From Hyaloperonospora brassicae (taxonomy: Eukaryota; Oomycota; Peronosporomycetes; Peronosporales; Peronosporaceae), in contig CANTFL010000086.1 of assembly GCA_947650285.1 (NCBI GenBank), positions 1 to 64,000 of the forward strand: DNA of 64,000 nucleotides. Direction: 5' to 3'. A program made the translations under genes and the position numbers. Of this stretch, positions 1-9,239 are shown in pieces (position 1 is the first letter of the stretch; every line of letters begins with the position of its first letter). The notes under the pieces are model-generated. The model ran no database searches, was not told where the DNA came from, and was given only the letters and a program-made list of their open reading frames with translations.

Positions 1-1
1 G

Positions 2-1169
2 GTGACATCTTGCGCAGTTTTTGCGCTGAAACGCCAAAGCGTTGGAGTTCGATGCTACCTGTCGTTGAGTTTGCGTTGAATAACGCCGTGCATGCCTCCA
101 CCGGCTACACACCGTTTTATGTGAATGGTCTCACACACCCTCGCGTTCCGTTAACGCTACCACTGCGTGGTTCAGGGCTTGGTGGGGGAGGAGTTGCCGA
201 TCGTCTTGCTGATATCAGCCCTTCTACTGTTCAAAAACAGGTAAGCGGTTTCTCGCAACGCGATTGAATGTCTTACGACATGTGCGTGACGCACTGGCTG
301 ATAGCCAAGACAAGCAGAAGGAACAAGCTGATGCTAAAGGCAGAGGTTGTATTGAACGTTATGAGTTCGAGGACCAAGTTATACTCAATGTTAAAAACCT
401 ACCTACAAATGTAGTGTCTGCCGTCTTCAAGACAAAGTTACGACCGCGCTTCATTGAAGCATTCACGGTCGTCGCCAAGAAGGGGCTTGCGTATACGCTC
501 AACCTTCCGCAAAAACTGCGCAAACACCCCGTGTTCTACGTTGGTTTACTTAAGCCGTATCGGGATCCGTCCCACGTGAACTTGGAGGCGCTTGCGCCGG
601 GTAGGTTTGCCTTTCCATCGGTTGCTGAATCCGTATCAGGAGGTCAAGCTGAGCCTCCATCCGAGCTTGGCTCAACTCCAACGCCTGGACACGGGCTAGC
701 ATCGCGTCAAACGCACTCTGGGTCTTACCCGATGTCTCACGGAGACCACTCAGATCGAGAAGCACCTTCTCATGCTCCTACTTCGGTATACCGACCACCT
801 CCGACGCTGCTCGATGATCAAGGGAACCGCCAGTTCTATATGGAGCGACTCCTGAAACGACGTCGTCGTCAGGGTCAATACCAGTATCTGGTGAAGTGGC
901 GAGGGTACCCGGAGTCGGAGAACTCGTGGGAGTTTGAGACACCCCTTCGGCAGGATTGCCCATACGCCGTTGATTTTTTGAACATCGTGGCAGGGGTCAT
1001 CCCTCGACCGAGCGCGCTTCCCACCAATAGGGGTGGAGGCAGGTGGGTAGTTGGGTACCGCTTGACCAAAACCCACATCAATCGGCACAGCCGGAGCATA
1101 GCGTGTGCGAGTTCGCAACTGGCCTCTGGCCTTAAGCTTGGCGTAATTATACCGAAGCTTCCGTTCTAG
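2..1169 (+). pseudogene. A1 pol: integrase C-terminus and chromodomain, frameshifted
   Basis: The reading starts inside the integrase core just after the catalytic Glu region, continues through the 'FALNNAVHASTGYTPFYVNG' segment, then a GPY/F-like module ('KLRPRFIEAFTVV'), a Pro/Ser-rich linker and a chromodomain ('[20 protein letters not shown]', about 885-945). Compared with A2 and A3, one A is missing near position 250 ('gtaagcggttt' against 'gtaagcgagttt'). This splits the frame into 10-267 and 264-1169. The frame also runs about 70 codons past the chromodomain, as in A2. A chromodomain after integrase is typical of Ty3/gypsy chromoviruses and is thought to steer integration through chromatin marks. 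This copy is dead because of the frameshift. Confidence 0.88.
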
Positions 1170-1850
1170 GCGAACATCTGACACATCGGCTCTTGGTCTG
1201 AGAGCTAACACGCTGCTGAGGTGTCGTTTTCGATGCACCCAGCGAACAAAAGCGTTGCCTTCTTCCTCCTCAGATTCGCCTGCGAATAATTGGATGGGTA
1301 TACCCTTCATCGGTGGAACCGGTGCACCCCGTGCTTGCGTGTCAAGTCGCAACTTGTATTGACTTTGAGTCATCAAGTGGGTTCGCAGGTACCTCTCACG
1401 AAGTGCCTGTCGACTCGCCACCTCATCAGAAGATGTTGGATCAGCGCCAACGGCCCACGTTGCCAAAGAACGACCTGTCGTTTGGCATATACGCTCTTCC
1501 ACATTGAGTGGTGTGAACAGATAGCCACGACGACCCTCAGGGGTTGCAGCAAGCTGCATACGGCGCTAAGCGCTCTCCTCTCGTTGGATAGCCAACTGTT
1601 GTTGCTCATCGAGCGGGTTAGTGTTGATGGCATCGCCCACGATAAGTGTTTGATGCGGCGCCGATGGCGCGTTGGCTTCGCCACGCTCGGCAAATGGGTT
1701 TGGTGCAGTATGAGACGCTGCCTCTTGCACTGGTGAGTCGGACATTGTCCTCTCTTCACCATGGATATCGGTATCGCTACCATAATCCACCTTCACATCG
1801 ATGCCGAGGTAAGACGAGAGAGTCGAGGACTCATGAGGTGGCGATGCCAT
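550..1850 (-). pseudogene. A1 antisense coding region (opposite to pol)
   Basis: Mirror copy of the antisense region described at 3815-5115. The ATG at 1850 lies in the context CACCATGGC and opens an acidic N-terminus ('SSYLGIDVKVDYGSDTDIHG'). An in-frame TAG follows after 'QREESA', and the same frame reopens at 1559 and reads to 750 through the basic block 'WVHRKRHLSSVLALR'. A shifted frame (963-778, then 765-550) holds the C-terminal helical segment 'LARVQALELSQARMEAQLDL'. The portion below 1169 overlaps the chromodomain part of pol on the other strand. Function is unknown. It is nearly identical to the A2 copy, so on its own it adds little evidence of selection. Confidence 0.6.
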
Positions 1851-1946
1851 GGTGTTTTGCGTTTCGCCAACCGTAAGGTAGAAGCGCACACACACCGTCC
1901 TCTTCGAAGAAAGAATTCGATTGACCTTTTGTGGAAGCATCATTCT

Positions 1947-1958
1947 GGTGGGGGAGGG
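1947..1958 (+). promoter_or_regulatory. A1 polypurine tract
   Basis: A run of twelve bases, GGTGGGGGAGGG, ends immediately before the LTR start TGTATCGGGG. Its position and composition fit the plus-strand primer of an LTR retrotransposon. The same tract sits at 3707-3718 in A2. Confidence 0.8.
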
Positions 1959-2558
1959 TGTATCGGGGTTACACGTCGACTGGTAGTCGACAATAGGTGT
2001 GGTACACACAAGGGATGGGATCCCCTTTAAAGAAATATTAGACCACAAGTATCAATTATTGAAGACTGATGTCTGTCAACCATTGCTTACAAGATCTTCT
2101 AAAAGGTTTTCTAGGACATTAGTGAGTAGATTAATCACTTTTTCTAACCATTGCTTACAAGATCTTCTAAAAGGTTTTCTAGGACATTAGTGACTAGGTT
2201 AAGTACGTTGTTCTAAGGTGTTCTTTTAGGTTTAAAGAAGAAATAAAATTCAGTTCCCATTTGATCAACAAAATACACGTGCCACTCTGAGGCGTCTTGC
2301 GATCGATACGGAAGTAGCAACGCCTTGTTAAGGCAGCTACTCCTTGTGCACTTAGTACGTTTGATTCTTTGAATCGTTTGGTCCCCCTGGAACAGGGACC
2401 GTAAGCTCTATGAGCTTGTTGACTCTCTGAGTCGGGTTCTTTGAACCACCCGTTTGATCTCATAGCTGTTGAATCTTTGAGTCGGGTTCGTAGAACCAAA
2501 GTTGCTCATTGAGCGTTAAGGCTTCCTCTGACTTAAGGAGATGTGTAGCTCCGCTACA
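1959..2558 (+). repeat. A1 3' LTR (600 bp)
   Basis: Begins TGTATCGGGG and ends GCTACA. A 7-bp stem hairpin (GTCGACT-ggt-AGTCGAC, 1975-1991) lies near its 5' edge. It is 68 bp longer than the 532-bp A2 LTRs, fully accounted for by an internal 68-bp tandem duplication. Its distal half carries the same mini-hairpins as the other A LTRs, for example GACTC-tct-GAGTC and GATTC-ttt-GAATC. Confidence 0.88.
2081..2216. repeat. 68-bp tandem duplication inside the A1 LTR
   Basis: A segment starting CATTGCTTACAAGATCTTCT at 2081 recurs at 2149, giving two head-to-tail units of 68 bp. The other A LTRs have a single unit. It is specific to this copy and probably arose by slippage after or during its last reverse transcription. 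Confidence 0.85.
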
Positions 2559-3174
2559 AGATGCATCATGTGTCGACCTTAAGAGCAGGACGATCAGAGT
2601 TTGTACATCTGCCCAAAATAAGACCTACGAGGCGTCGATGAACAGAGCTGACGCAGAGATTTAGGGAGAAGTCAGACGTGAAGAATGTTCATTTCTTGAG
2701 GCAAACGGCATCTGGGTGGTTGGAAAATCTGATCCCTCCATGAACTTGTCACGTTCATCGTGAGTGACGATTAAAAATAGACGGCGTCGGAGTCCTGTCT
2801 GCGTAATGACACTGACGCCGACCTTTTACAAAGCACTTTTCGTTGCCGATGCCAATTATCAGGGATTTGGGGTCTAGTACGAGCTGACGTTCACTGCAGA
2901 CAATGAAATATAATCTAGGTCTTAGCAATGTACTGGGGGGGGTACCAGCACGGCACTTTGACGTAGCGCCTACTTGAAAATTCGTCATGATAATGGATAA
3001 CGAATAGATTTGCGCGTCGAAATGTGCATGGACTAACCTCGTCGGAGTTTGAAGAGAATGGTGTCAAGAGCTTAAGTGAGCTGGTATTTTACCTTGTGAA
3101 TAGTCTCCATGGAATATAATAGGCGGACCGTCTTCGGGCGAAGCTAAATAATGAGAACTCGCAAATGCTAAATT
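2559..3174 (+). pseudogene. Ty1/copia reverse transcriptase relic, 5' fragment
   Basis: Decayed plus-strand copia pol sequence lies between the two A elements. Recognisable pieces are 'EANGIWVVGKSDPS' near 2700 (the region before the RT fingers), 'YQGFGV-YELTFTA' near 2855 (compare the copia pattern QGxGxxYxETFAP), and 'ELVFYLVNSLHGI' near 3080 (compare the 'LxKSLYGLKQ' block). Many stops and frameshifts interrupt it. A2 interrupts the gene at 3174, and the following RT segment resumes at 10876. A1 was inserted into the same relic. The assignment is by pattern only, but the continuation across A2 supports it. Confidence 0.65.
3170..3174. repeat. Target-site duplication of A2, left copy (AAATT)
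   Basis: The five bases AAATT directly before the A2 terminus TGTAGCGG recur directly after the other terminus at 10871-10875. A perfect 5-bp duplication is the usual footprint of Ty3/gypsy integration and fixes the ends of A2. Confidence 0.9.
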
Positions 3175-3706
3175 TGTAGCGGAGCTAAACAGCTCCTTAA
3201 GTCATAGGAAGGCTTAACGCTCTTACGAGCAACTATGGTTATACAAACCCGACTCAGAGATTCAACAGCTATGAGATCAAACGGGTGGTTCAAAGAACCC
3301 GACTCAAAGAGTCAACAAGCTAAGAGACATTACGGTCCCTGTTCCAGGGGGACCAAACGATTCAAAGAATCAAACGTACTAAGTGCACAAGGAGTAGCTG
3401 CCTTAACAAGGCGTTGCTACTTCCTTACGATCGCAAGACGCCTCAGAGAGGCACGTGTATTTTGTTGATCAAATGGGAACTGAATTTTATTTCTTCTTTT
3501 AACCTAAAAGAACACCTTAGAACAAAGTGATTGACCTACTCACTAATGTCCTAGAAAACCTTTTAGAAGATCTTGTAAGCAATGGTTGACAGACATCAGT
3601 CTTCAACAATTGATACTTGTGTTCTAATATTTCTTTAAAGGGGATCCCATCCCTTGTGTGTACCACACCTATTGTCGACTACCAGTCGACGTGTAACCCC
3701 GATACA
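3175..3706 (-). repeat. A2 3' LTR (532 bp)
   Basis: Read on the minus strand it begins TGTATCGGGG and ends GCTACA. It pairs with the LTR at 10339-10870, which is exactly the same length. Differences include the segment around 3250-3270, where the 5' copy keeps a perfect GACTCAAAGAGTC hairpin and this copy has GACTCAGAGATTC. Confidence 0.92.
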
Positions 3707-3718
3707 CCCTCCCCCACC
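3707..3718 (-). promoter_or_regulatory. A2 polypurine tract
   Basis: On the minus strand GGTGGGGGAGGG abuts the 3' LTR start. It is identical to the A1 tract. The antisense coding region on the plus strand begins about 100 bp from it, at 3815. Confidence 0.8.
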
Positions 3719-3814
3719 AGAATGATGCTTCCACAAAAGGTCAATCGAATTCTTTCTTCGAAGAGGACGGTGTGTGTGCGCTTCTACCTTACGGTTGGCG
3801 AAACGCAAAACACC

Positions 3815-5115
3815 ATGGCATCGCCACCTCATGAGTCCTCGACTCTCTCGTCTTACCTCGGCATCGATGTGAAGGTGGATTATGGTAGCGATACCGATAT
3901 CCATGGTGAAGAGAGGACAATGTCCGACTCACCAGTGCAAGAGGCAGCGTCTCATACTGCACCAAACCCATTTGCCGAGCGTGGCGAAGCCAACGCGCCA
4001 TCGGCGCCGCATCAAACACTTATCGTGGGCGATGCCATCAACACTAACCCGCTCGATGAGCAACAACAGTTGGCTATCCAACGAGAGGAGAGCGCTTAGC
4101 GCCGTATGCAGCTTGCTGCAACCCCTGAGGGTCGTCGTGGCTATCTGTTCACACCACTCAATGTGGAAGAGCGTATATGCCAAACGACAGGTCGTTCTTT
4201 GGCAACGTGGGCCGTTGGCGCTGATCCAACATCTTCTGATGAGGTGGCGAGTCGACAGGCACTTCGTGAGAGGTACCTGCGAACCCACTTGATGACTCAA
4301 AGTCAATACAAGTTGCGACTTGACACGCAAGCACGGGGTGCACCGGTTCCACCGATGAAGGGTATACCCATCCAATTATTCGCAGGCGAATCTGAGGAGG
4401 AAGAAGGCAACGCTTTTGTTCGCTGGGTGCATCGAAAACGACACCTCAGCAGCGTGTTAGCTCTCAGACCAAGAGCCGATGTGTCAGATGTTCGCCTAGA
4501 ACGGAAGCTTCGGTATAATTACGCCAAGCTTAAGGCCAGAGGCCAGTTGCGAACTCGCACACGCTATGCTCCGGCTGTGCCGATTGATGTGGGTTTTGGT
4601 CAAGCGGTACCCAACTACCCACCTGCCTCCACCCCTATTGGTGGGAAGCGCGCTCGGTCGAGGGATGACCCCTGCCACGATGTTCAAAAAATCAACGGCG
4701 TATGGGCAATCCTGCCGAAGGGGTGTCTCAAACTCCCACGAGTTCTCCGACTCCGGGTACCCTCGCCACTTCACCAGATACTGGTATTGACCCTGACGAC
4801 GACGTCGTTTCAGGAGTCGCTCCATATAGAACTGGCGGTTCCCTTGATCATCGAGCAGCGTCGGAGGTGGTCGGTATACCGAAGTAGGAGCATGAGAAGG
4901 TGCTTCTCGATCTGAGTGGTCTCCGTGAGACATCGGGTAAGACCCAGAGTGCGTTTGACGCGATGCTAGCCCGTGTCCAGGCGTTGGAGTTGAGCCAAGC
5001 TCGGATGGAGGCTCAGCTTGACCTCCTGATACGGATTCAGCAACCGATGGAAAGGCAAACCTACCCGGCGCAAGCGCCTCCAAGTTCACGTGGGACGGAT
5101 CCCGATACGGCTTAA
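3815..5115 (+). pseudogene. A2 antisense coding region, about 430 codons, broken
   Basis: Starts at an ATG in a strong context (CACCATGGC) 109 bp inside the 3' LTR and reads opposite to gag-pol. The N-terminus is acidic ('SSYLGIDVKVDYGSDTDIHG'), followed by 'TNPLDEQQ'. A TAG at 4097-4099 interrupts, but the same frame resumes at once and runs to 4915. The middle part has 'YLRTHLMTQSQYKLRL', 'GIPIQLFAGESEEEEGN' and a basic block 'WVHRKRHLSSVLALR' plus 'RLERKLRYNYAKLKARGQLR'. Near 4690 a 2-base loss relative to A3 and A4 shifts the frame. The continuation is 4702-4887 and 4900-5115, ending in 'LARVQALELSQARMEAQLDL', a likely helical segment. From 4496 on it overlaps pol in antisense. The same parts, with different breaks, occur in A1, A3 and A4. 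No known family was recognised. Extra ORFs, some antisense, are known downstream of pol in plant Tat-lineage Ty3 elements. Homology to those is not shown. Confidence 0.65.
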
Positions 5116-7063
5116 GTAAACCAACGTAGAACACGGGGTGTTTGCGCAGTTTTTGCGGAAGGTTGAGCGTATACGCAAGCCCCTTCTTGGCGACGACCGT
5201 GAATGCTTCAATGAAGCGCGGTCGCAACTTTGTCTTGAAGACGGCAGACACTACATTTGTAGGTAGGTTTTTAACATTGAGTATAACTTGGTCCCCGAAC
5301 TCATAACGTTCAATACAACCTCTGCCTTTAGCATCAGCTTGTTCCTTCTGCTTGTCTTGGCTATCAGCCAGTGCGTCACGCACATGTCGTAAGACATTCA
5401 ATCGCGTTGCGAGAAACTCGCTTACCTGTTTTTGAACAGTAGAAGGGCTGATATCAGCAAGACGATCGGCAACTCCTCCCCCACCAAGCCCTGAACCACG
5501 CAGTGGTAGCGTTAACGGAACGCGAGGGTGTGTGAGACCATTCACATAAAACGGTGTGTAGCCGGTGGAGGCATGCACGGCGTTATTCAACGCAAACTCA
5601 ACGACAGGTAGCATCGAACTCCAACGCTTTGGCGTTTCAGCGCAAAAACTGCGCAAGATGTCACCGACGATGCGATTCATTCGCTCGGTTTGACCATCAG
5701 TCTGCGGATGATCCGCTGTGGACATGTACAAACGTGTGCCGAGCACCTTGAAGATGGACTCCCAAAACTTCCCAGTGAATCGAGGACCTCTATCAGAGAA
5801 AATTGCCAACGGCAAACCGTGTTGTCGAAACACGCGATCGATAAACAGCGTAGCTGTACCTTCACCATCAATGGTATCTGGCATTGCTGCTAAATGAGCC
5901 ATCTTGCTCAAACGGTCAACAAAGACCACAATACCCGTATTTCCATACGAATCCTTCGGTAATCCGAACAGGAAGTCCACGCTGATGGACTTCCAACACC
6001 CTTTGGGTATAGGCACGCTAGACAGCGGCGCGGCTGTGTGAGGTGATGGTTTCACCCGTTGACACGTTTCACACGTACGCACATATGTGCTCACCCATTT
6101 GTATAGTTTGGGCCACCAATAGCATTGGCTAACTGAGCCGTAGGTCTTTTCACGACCGAGATGACCACTAAACGCAGTATCATGTGCCTCATAGAGGATC
6201 CGATACTTCAACTCCTCATCATGAGGGACAACGATGCGAGGGGTATCATCCACATCCGTGCTATAGCACAACAGGCCTTGATCGATGGAATATCGATGTA
6301 TCCTCGCACGTAATCGTGCCGACAATTCTATGTCCGAGTCCTTGAACTCCTCGCTCCCTAGAGCACGTAGCAGAGCTACACAGTGTTCATCCTTGGCATA
6401 TGCCGTACGGATTAGGTCAGTGACCGACGACAACAGAGTCGTAACATGAGCAAGCTCATAGTCAGGCCTGCGTGACAACGCATCATCCAAAGCATTCTGC
6501 TTGCCCGGCTTATACTTCACCTCGAAGTTGTACTCGGCAAAGGAGGAAAGCCAACGAGCCATTCTCTGATAGAGGTGAGGCGACTGGGTCGCAGTGCGTA
6601 GTGACGCATGATCTGTATAGATCACAAACGGCTTAGAGTAAAGCAGATGAACTCTGAATTTGACGAGAGCATACTTCATTGCAAGCAGCTCTTGGTCATG
6701 AACAGGATATTTATTTTCTGCAGCCTTCAGCTGCCGGGACTCAAACGCAATGACGCGTTCCTGTCCATCAGAATCTGTCTGTAACAAGGCGCTGCCTATG
6801 GCAAAGTGAGACGCGTCACAGACGACACTGACAGATCGATCAGGATCAGGCAAAGCCAACATTGGCGCATGAAGGAGACTCTCCTTTACTGCTTGAAAAG
6901 CATCATGCTCGGTGCTAGTCAAGCACCATTCCACATCTTTTTTTACAGAGATTGGATAATGTCCGAGCCATATCTGCGTAATTCGCACTGTAGTTGTGCA
7001 AGCAATTGGAAAGGCCAAGCAACTTACGTAAGTCCTTTTGATTCTTAGGAACCGGCCAATCAA
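4496..7063 (-). CDS. A2 pol: RNase H, integrase and chromodomain (855 aa frame)
   Basis: One long frame covering the second half of pol. RNase H spans about residues 78-195, with 'VCDASHFAIGSAL' (D83) and 'YTDHASLRT'. The integrase zinc finger has H284, H291, C321 and C324. The catalytic core has D353 ('ISVDFLFGLP'), D414 ('IFSD') and E450 ('DGQTE'), and D414 to E450 has the canonical 35-residue spacing. A GPY/F-like module ('KLRPRFIEAFTVV') and a chromodomain near residues 742-778 follow. The first 40 residues or so are out of frame with the true RT connection because of a frameshift near a T-run at 6945. The conserved Asp after 'SDR' is Gly here (SDRGPRF), while A3 and A4 have SDRDPRF. The last 77 residues past the chromodomain come from a 2-base loss near 4690 and are probably not native. 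Confidence 0.92.
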   Translation of the reverse strand: MIGRFLRIKRTYVSCLAFPIACTTTVRITQIWLGHYPISVKKDVEWCLTSTEHDAFQAVKESLLHAPMLALPDPDRSVSVVCDASHFAIGSALLQTDSDGQERVIAFESRQLKAAENKYPVHDQELLAMKYALVKFRVHLLYSKPFVIYTDHASLRTATQSPHLYQRMARWLSSFAEYNFEVKYKPGKQNALDDALSRRPDYELAHVTTLLSSVTDLIRTAYAKDEHCVALLRALGSEEFKDSDIELSARLRARIHRYSIDQGLLCYSTDVDDTPRIVVPHDEELKYRILYEAHDTAFSGHLGREKTYGSVSQCYWWPKLYKWVSTYVRTCETCQRVKPSPHTAAPLSSVPIPKGCWKSISVDFLFGLPKDSYGNTGIVVFVDRLSKMAHLAAMPDTIDGEGTATLFIDRVFRQHGLPLAIFSDRGPRFTGKFWESIFKVLGTRLYMSTADHPQTDGQTERMNRIVGDILRSFCAETPKRWSSMLPVVEFALNNAVHASTGYTPFYVNGLTHPRVPLTLPLRGSGLGGGGVADRLADISPSTVQKQVSEFLATRLNVLRHVRDALADSQDKQKEQADAKGRGCIERYEFGDQVILNVKNLPTNVVSAVFKTKLRPRFIEAFTVVAKKGLAYTLNLPQKLRKHPVFYVGLLKPYRDPSHVNLEALAPGRFAFPSVAESVSGGQAEPPSELGSTPTPGHGLASRQTHSGSYPMSHGDHSDREAPSHAPTSVYRPPPTLLDDQGNRQFYMERLLKRRRRQGQYQYLVKWRGYPESENSWEFETPLRQDCPYAVDFLNIVAGVIPRPSALPTNRGGGRWVVGYRLTKTHINRHSRSIACASSQLASGLKLGVIIPKLPF

Positions 7064-7975
7064 CTATGGCTTTTAACTTAGCGGGATCCGCTTTAAGATC
7101 TCGCTTACCAATAAAGCACCTTAAAAAGGAATCTCTTCTGCACCAAAGATGCACTTAGATGCGTTGGCATACAACTTATTTGTGCGCATGCACTAGAGCC
7201 CCGCTCGTATATGGTCAATGTGATTGTCCACATCTGACCGACCGTTCATGGCACGACTGTGGACAAAGATGTCATCAAAGTATGTCTGTGCATATACTCG
7301 GTGAGGTCTAAACAATTGTGTCACAAGACGATTGAATGTAGCCGGGGCATTTGATAATTCTTGAGGTATAACAAGCCACTCCCAGAGCATTCCGCTTGGA
7401 GTGCTGACTGCTGTCAGCGAAATATCGCTTTCTCGCATGAGAAGCTGGTAATAACCATCGACTAAGTCGAGCGCAATGTACATTGTACATCCCACCATAT
7501 TGTTCTGAAGAACATCCTTCCTCGGAATTGGTGTCTGAGCCGGGATGGTGGCCGCATTAAGCTTATTGTAAGCATGAACAATGCGCCACTTCCCATTGGG
7601 CTTTTTGACACAGAAGGTCGGTGTGGAATGGGAAGATTTGCTCTCACGTACCATTCCTGCCGCGTGCTTTGCACGAAAGAAGTCGTCAATGACGTCACAC
7701 TGTTCCTTCAGTAAAGGCCACTGCCGTGTTACGCAGTATTTAGTTCCAGGAACCAAGTCAATTTCATGACGTACACCTCTATCGGGAGGCAAGACGGACG
7801 GTGGATTGTGACACATCACGTCCTGAAATTCCTTTACCAAAGGATAGAACGGATCAATAGGGTCCTTAAGGATCGAAGATCTACTACGGGCATCCAATGC
7901 CGCCTTTGTGTCCTCAAGGATTGACTCGTCCAATAATGAGGATGAGTTCAGCTCAATATCCGGCCGTATGACCAC
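6915..7975 (-). pseudogene. A2 pol: reverse transcriptase, broken after YFDD
   Basis: The frame 7975-7193 holds the RT: '[19 protein letters not shown]', '[20 protein letters not shown]', '[15 protein letters not shown]' (catalytic Asp in the first palm motif) and '[10 protein letters not shown]' (YxDD box with the two metal-binding Asp). A TAG ends the frame after 'HIDHIRAGL'. The thumb and connection continue in another frame (7154-6915) with 'LKAIVDWPVPKNQKDLRKLLGL', and then a frameshift in a T-run near 6945 leads into the RNase H frame. RT copies the element RNA into DNA in cytoplasmic Gag particles. At least two lesions make this copy inactive. Confidence 0.88.
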
Positions 7976-8005
7976 TAACTCGGATAGTTCTCCTGCCTGT
8001 AAGGC

Positions 8006-8491
8006 TTAACTAAATTCGCCGTCAGACATTTCGTCTAGTTCAAAGAGAGTATCCAAGGATGGAAGAGTATCAAGACTAATATTGCCATCAATCTGGCCAG
8101 TCAATCCATTGACAAGTGTATATAGTGTATTATTACTATTATCACTTCGTGACTTCTTAGACGTTGGACGCTTAACAGTTGCCACCCTACGCTGAGATTG
8201 TTTCCTCAACGAAACCTTACGCCTCCTAGAGACCGGGAAAGTAGGTTCCCCGTGAGTGCTATTCATCTTAGCACGCTCTGTACGAGAGCTCATGTCTTGA
8301 ACGACATCTGGTGAAGTATTGCGTAACTCGAACACTTCACCCAGTGGATTTATACGTACCACTTTACGTACAGCATTCGGGCCTAGCCCTGAATACTCTG
8401 GCTTCTTGCCATCAATGTCATTACAGACATTCAGTGAGGTGCCACCTCGGCCGCCCTCACTCGGTTTAATTTCACGTGCCACCCCACTCAC
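8006..8491 (-). pseudogene. A2 pol: region between protease and RT
   Basis: A 161-codon frame with 'MSGVAREIKPSEGGRGG' at its start and a Lys/Arg/Ser-rich patch 'KSRSDNSNNTLYTLVNG' near the end. In A3 the equivalent stretch (46417-47000) is continuous with RT, so it is part of the polyprotein, not a separate gene. Here a stop precedes it (between 8528 and 8491) and TAA after 'DGEFS' ends it. It carries no recognised domain and is probably the linker or RT N-terminal extension. Confidence 0.6.
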
Positions 8492-8527
8492 ATCAGAGTA
8501 ATTACAATCTTGATGTCTCGGCCCTAG

Positions 8528-9202
8528 TCAAACCATGCCTGCATCATGCAGTGACTCAGTATCACAACGACTATCACTCAATTGAGTATAATCACCTTCA
8601 CATACGGTGAAAGAGCTCCGCTCAATATGGATGTCATTGACATTGGAGTTGATTAACTCTGACATACCAATGTCCAGCACATTGGCATCTTCCGTCAATG
8701 GCTCTCGCCAATAGCGCTTTTGTTGCCTAGCAAAGGTGGGTTCATGACTCTCCAAATCTTCGCTAGGAACACTGCGCGTGGCGCCTAAGATCTTAGACAT
8801 CCAATCAATCCATGGCTCATGGCGTTCAAGCCAAGCCATACCCAGGATGAGATCGTATCTCGAATCCAAATCGATGACAAGACAGCGTTCAATGCTGTCA
8901 AAGTCCGAAAACTTCACACCTAAGTTCAACGGAACTTTAGGCACCGTGACGCGACTACCAGTCGCTAAACGAACGGTGATTGAATCACGTTCATGCGCTT
9001 TGAGCGCTTCAGCGTATCGCTGACTTCCCTCAAGGGAACGACGTCGAGCATAATCATAATTGCATGATGCTCCGGAGTCGATTAAGATCGACCAATGCTT
9101 CTCGAAGCCTTTAACTATCGCCTCGGCGACTAACAAGCCAGACTTGAATCCACGCTCTGTGCTGGTGGGCACATAGCTCGGTGGGGCTAAGCCCTGATTC
9201 AC
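8528..9202 (-). CDS. A2 pol: aspartic protease
   Basis: A 224-codon frame carrying a retroviral-type aspartic protease. The active-site motif is 'ILIDSGASCNY' (residues about 40-50), followed by 'ITVRLATGSRVTVPKVPLNL' and the second conserved block 'YDLILGMAWLERHEPWID'. The protease cuts Gag-Pol into mature proteins. It lies between the gag zinc knuckle and RT, the expected place. A TAG at 8528 separates it from the linker, whereas A3 reads through the same place ('HAAGMVGLGPRHQ'). The motif residues are intact. The stop makes an uninterrupted Gag-Pol from this copy unlikely. Confidence 0.85.
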   Translation of the reverse strand: MNQGLAPPSYVPTSTERGFKSGLLVAEAIVKGFEKHWSILIDSGASCNYDYARRRSLEGSQRYAEALKAHERDSITVRLATGSRVTVPKVPLNLGVKFSDFDSIERCLVIDLDSRYDLILGMAWLERHEPWIDWMSKILGATRSVPSEDLESHEPTFARQQKRYWREPLTEDANVLDIGMSELINSNVNDIHIERSSFTVCEGDYTQLSDSRCDTESLHDAGMV

Positions 9203-9239
9203 TCTACCTCGTAGAGAAGTGACATAACCCAGTTCTACA

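Larger units (their letters stand above)
1..2558 (+). mobile_element. Ty3/gypsy element A1, 3' part (cut by window edge)
   Basis: The left edge of the window falls inside the integrase of a chromodomain-type Ty3/gypsy retrotransposon (family A). What remains is the integrase C-terminus with chromodomain, a short non-pol interval holding an antisense coding region, a polypurine tract and one 600-bp LTR. It lies opposite to A2: any A1 position x pairs with A2 position 5665-x up to the LTR, so the two form a long inverted repeat around copia DNA at 2559-3174. The element boundary after the LTR is placed at 2558, where the LTR ends in GCTACA and copia-like sequence follows. Confidence 0.9.

Noticed and set aside
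1290..1736. 148-codon frame on the same strand as A1 pol, in the antisense-gene interval
   Set aside because: It is a frame shadow of the antisense region; its mirror in A2 (3929-4375) exists only because the copies are near-identical, and A3/A4 do not keep it.
8528..9202. Protease frame as a stand-alone host aspartic protease
   Set aside because: Its position between gag knuckle and RT and its continuity with pol in A3 show that it is part of the retroelement.
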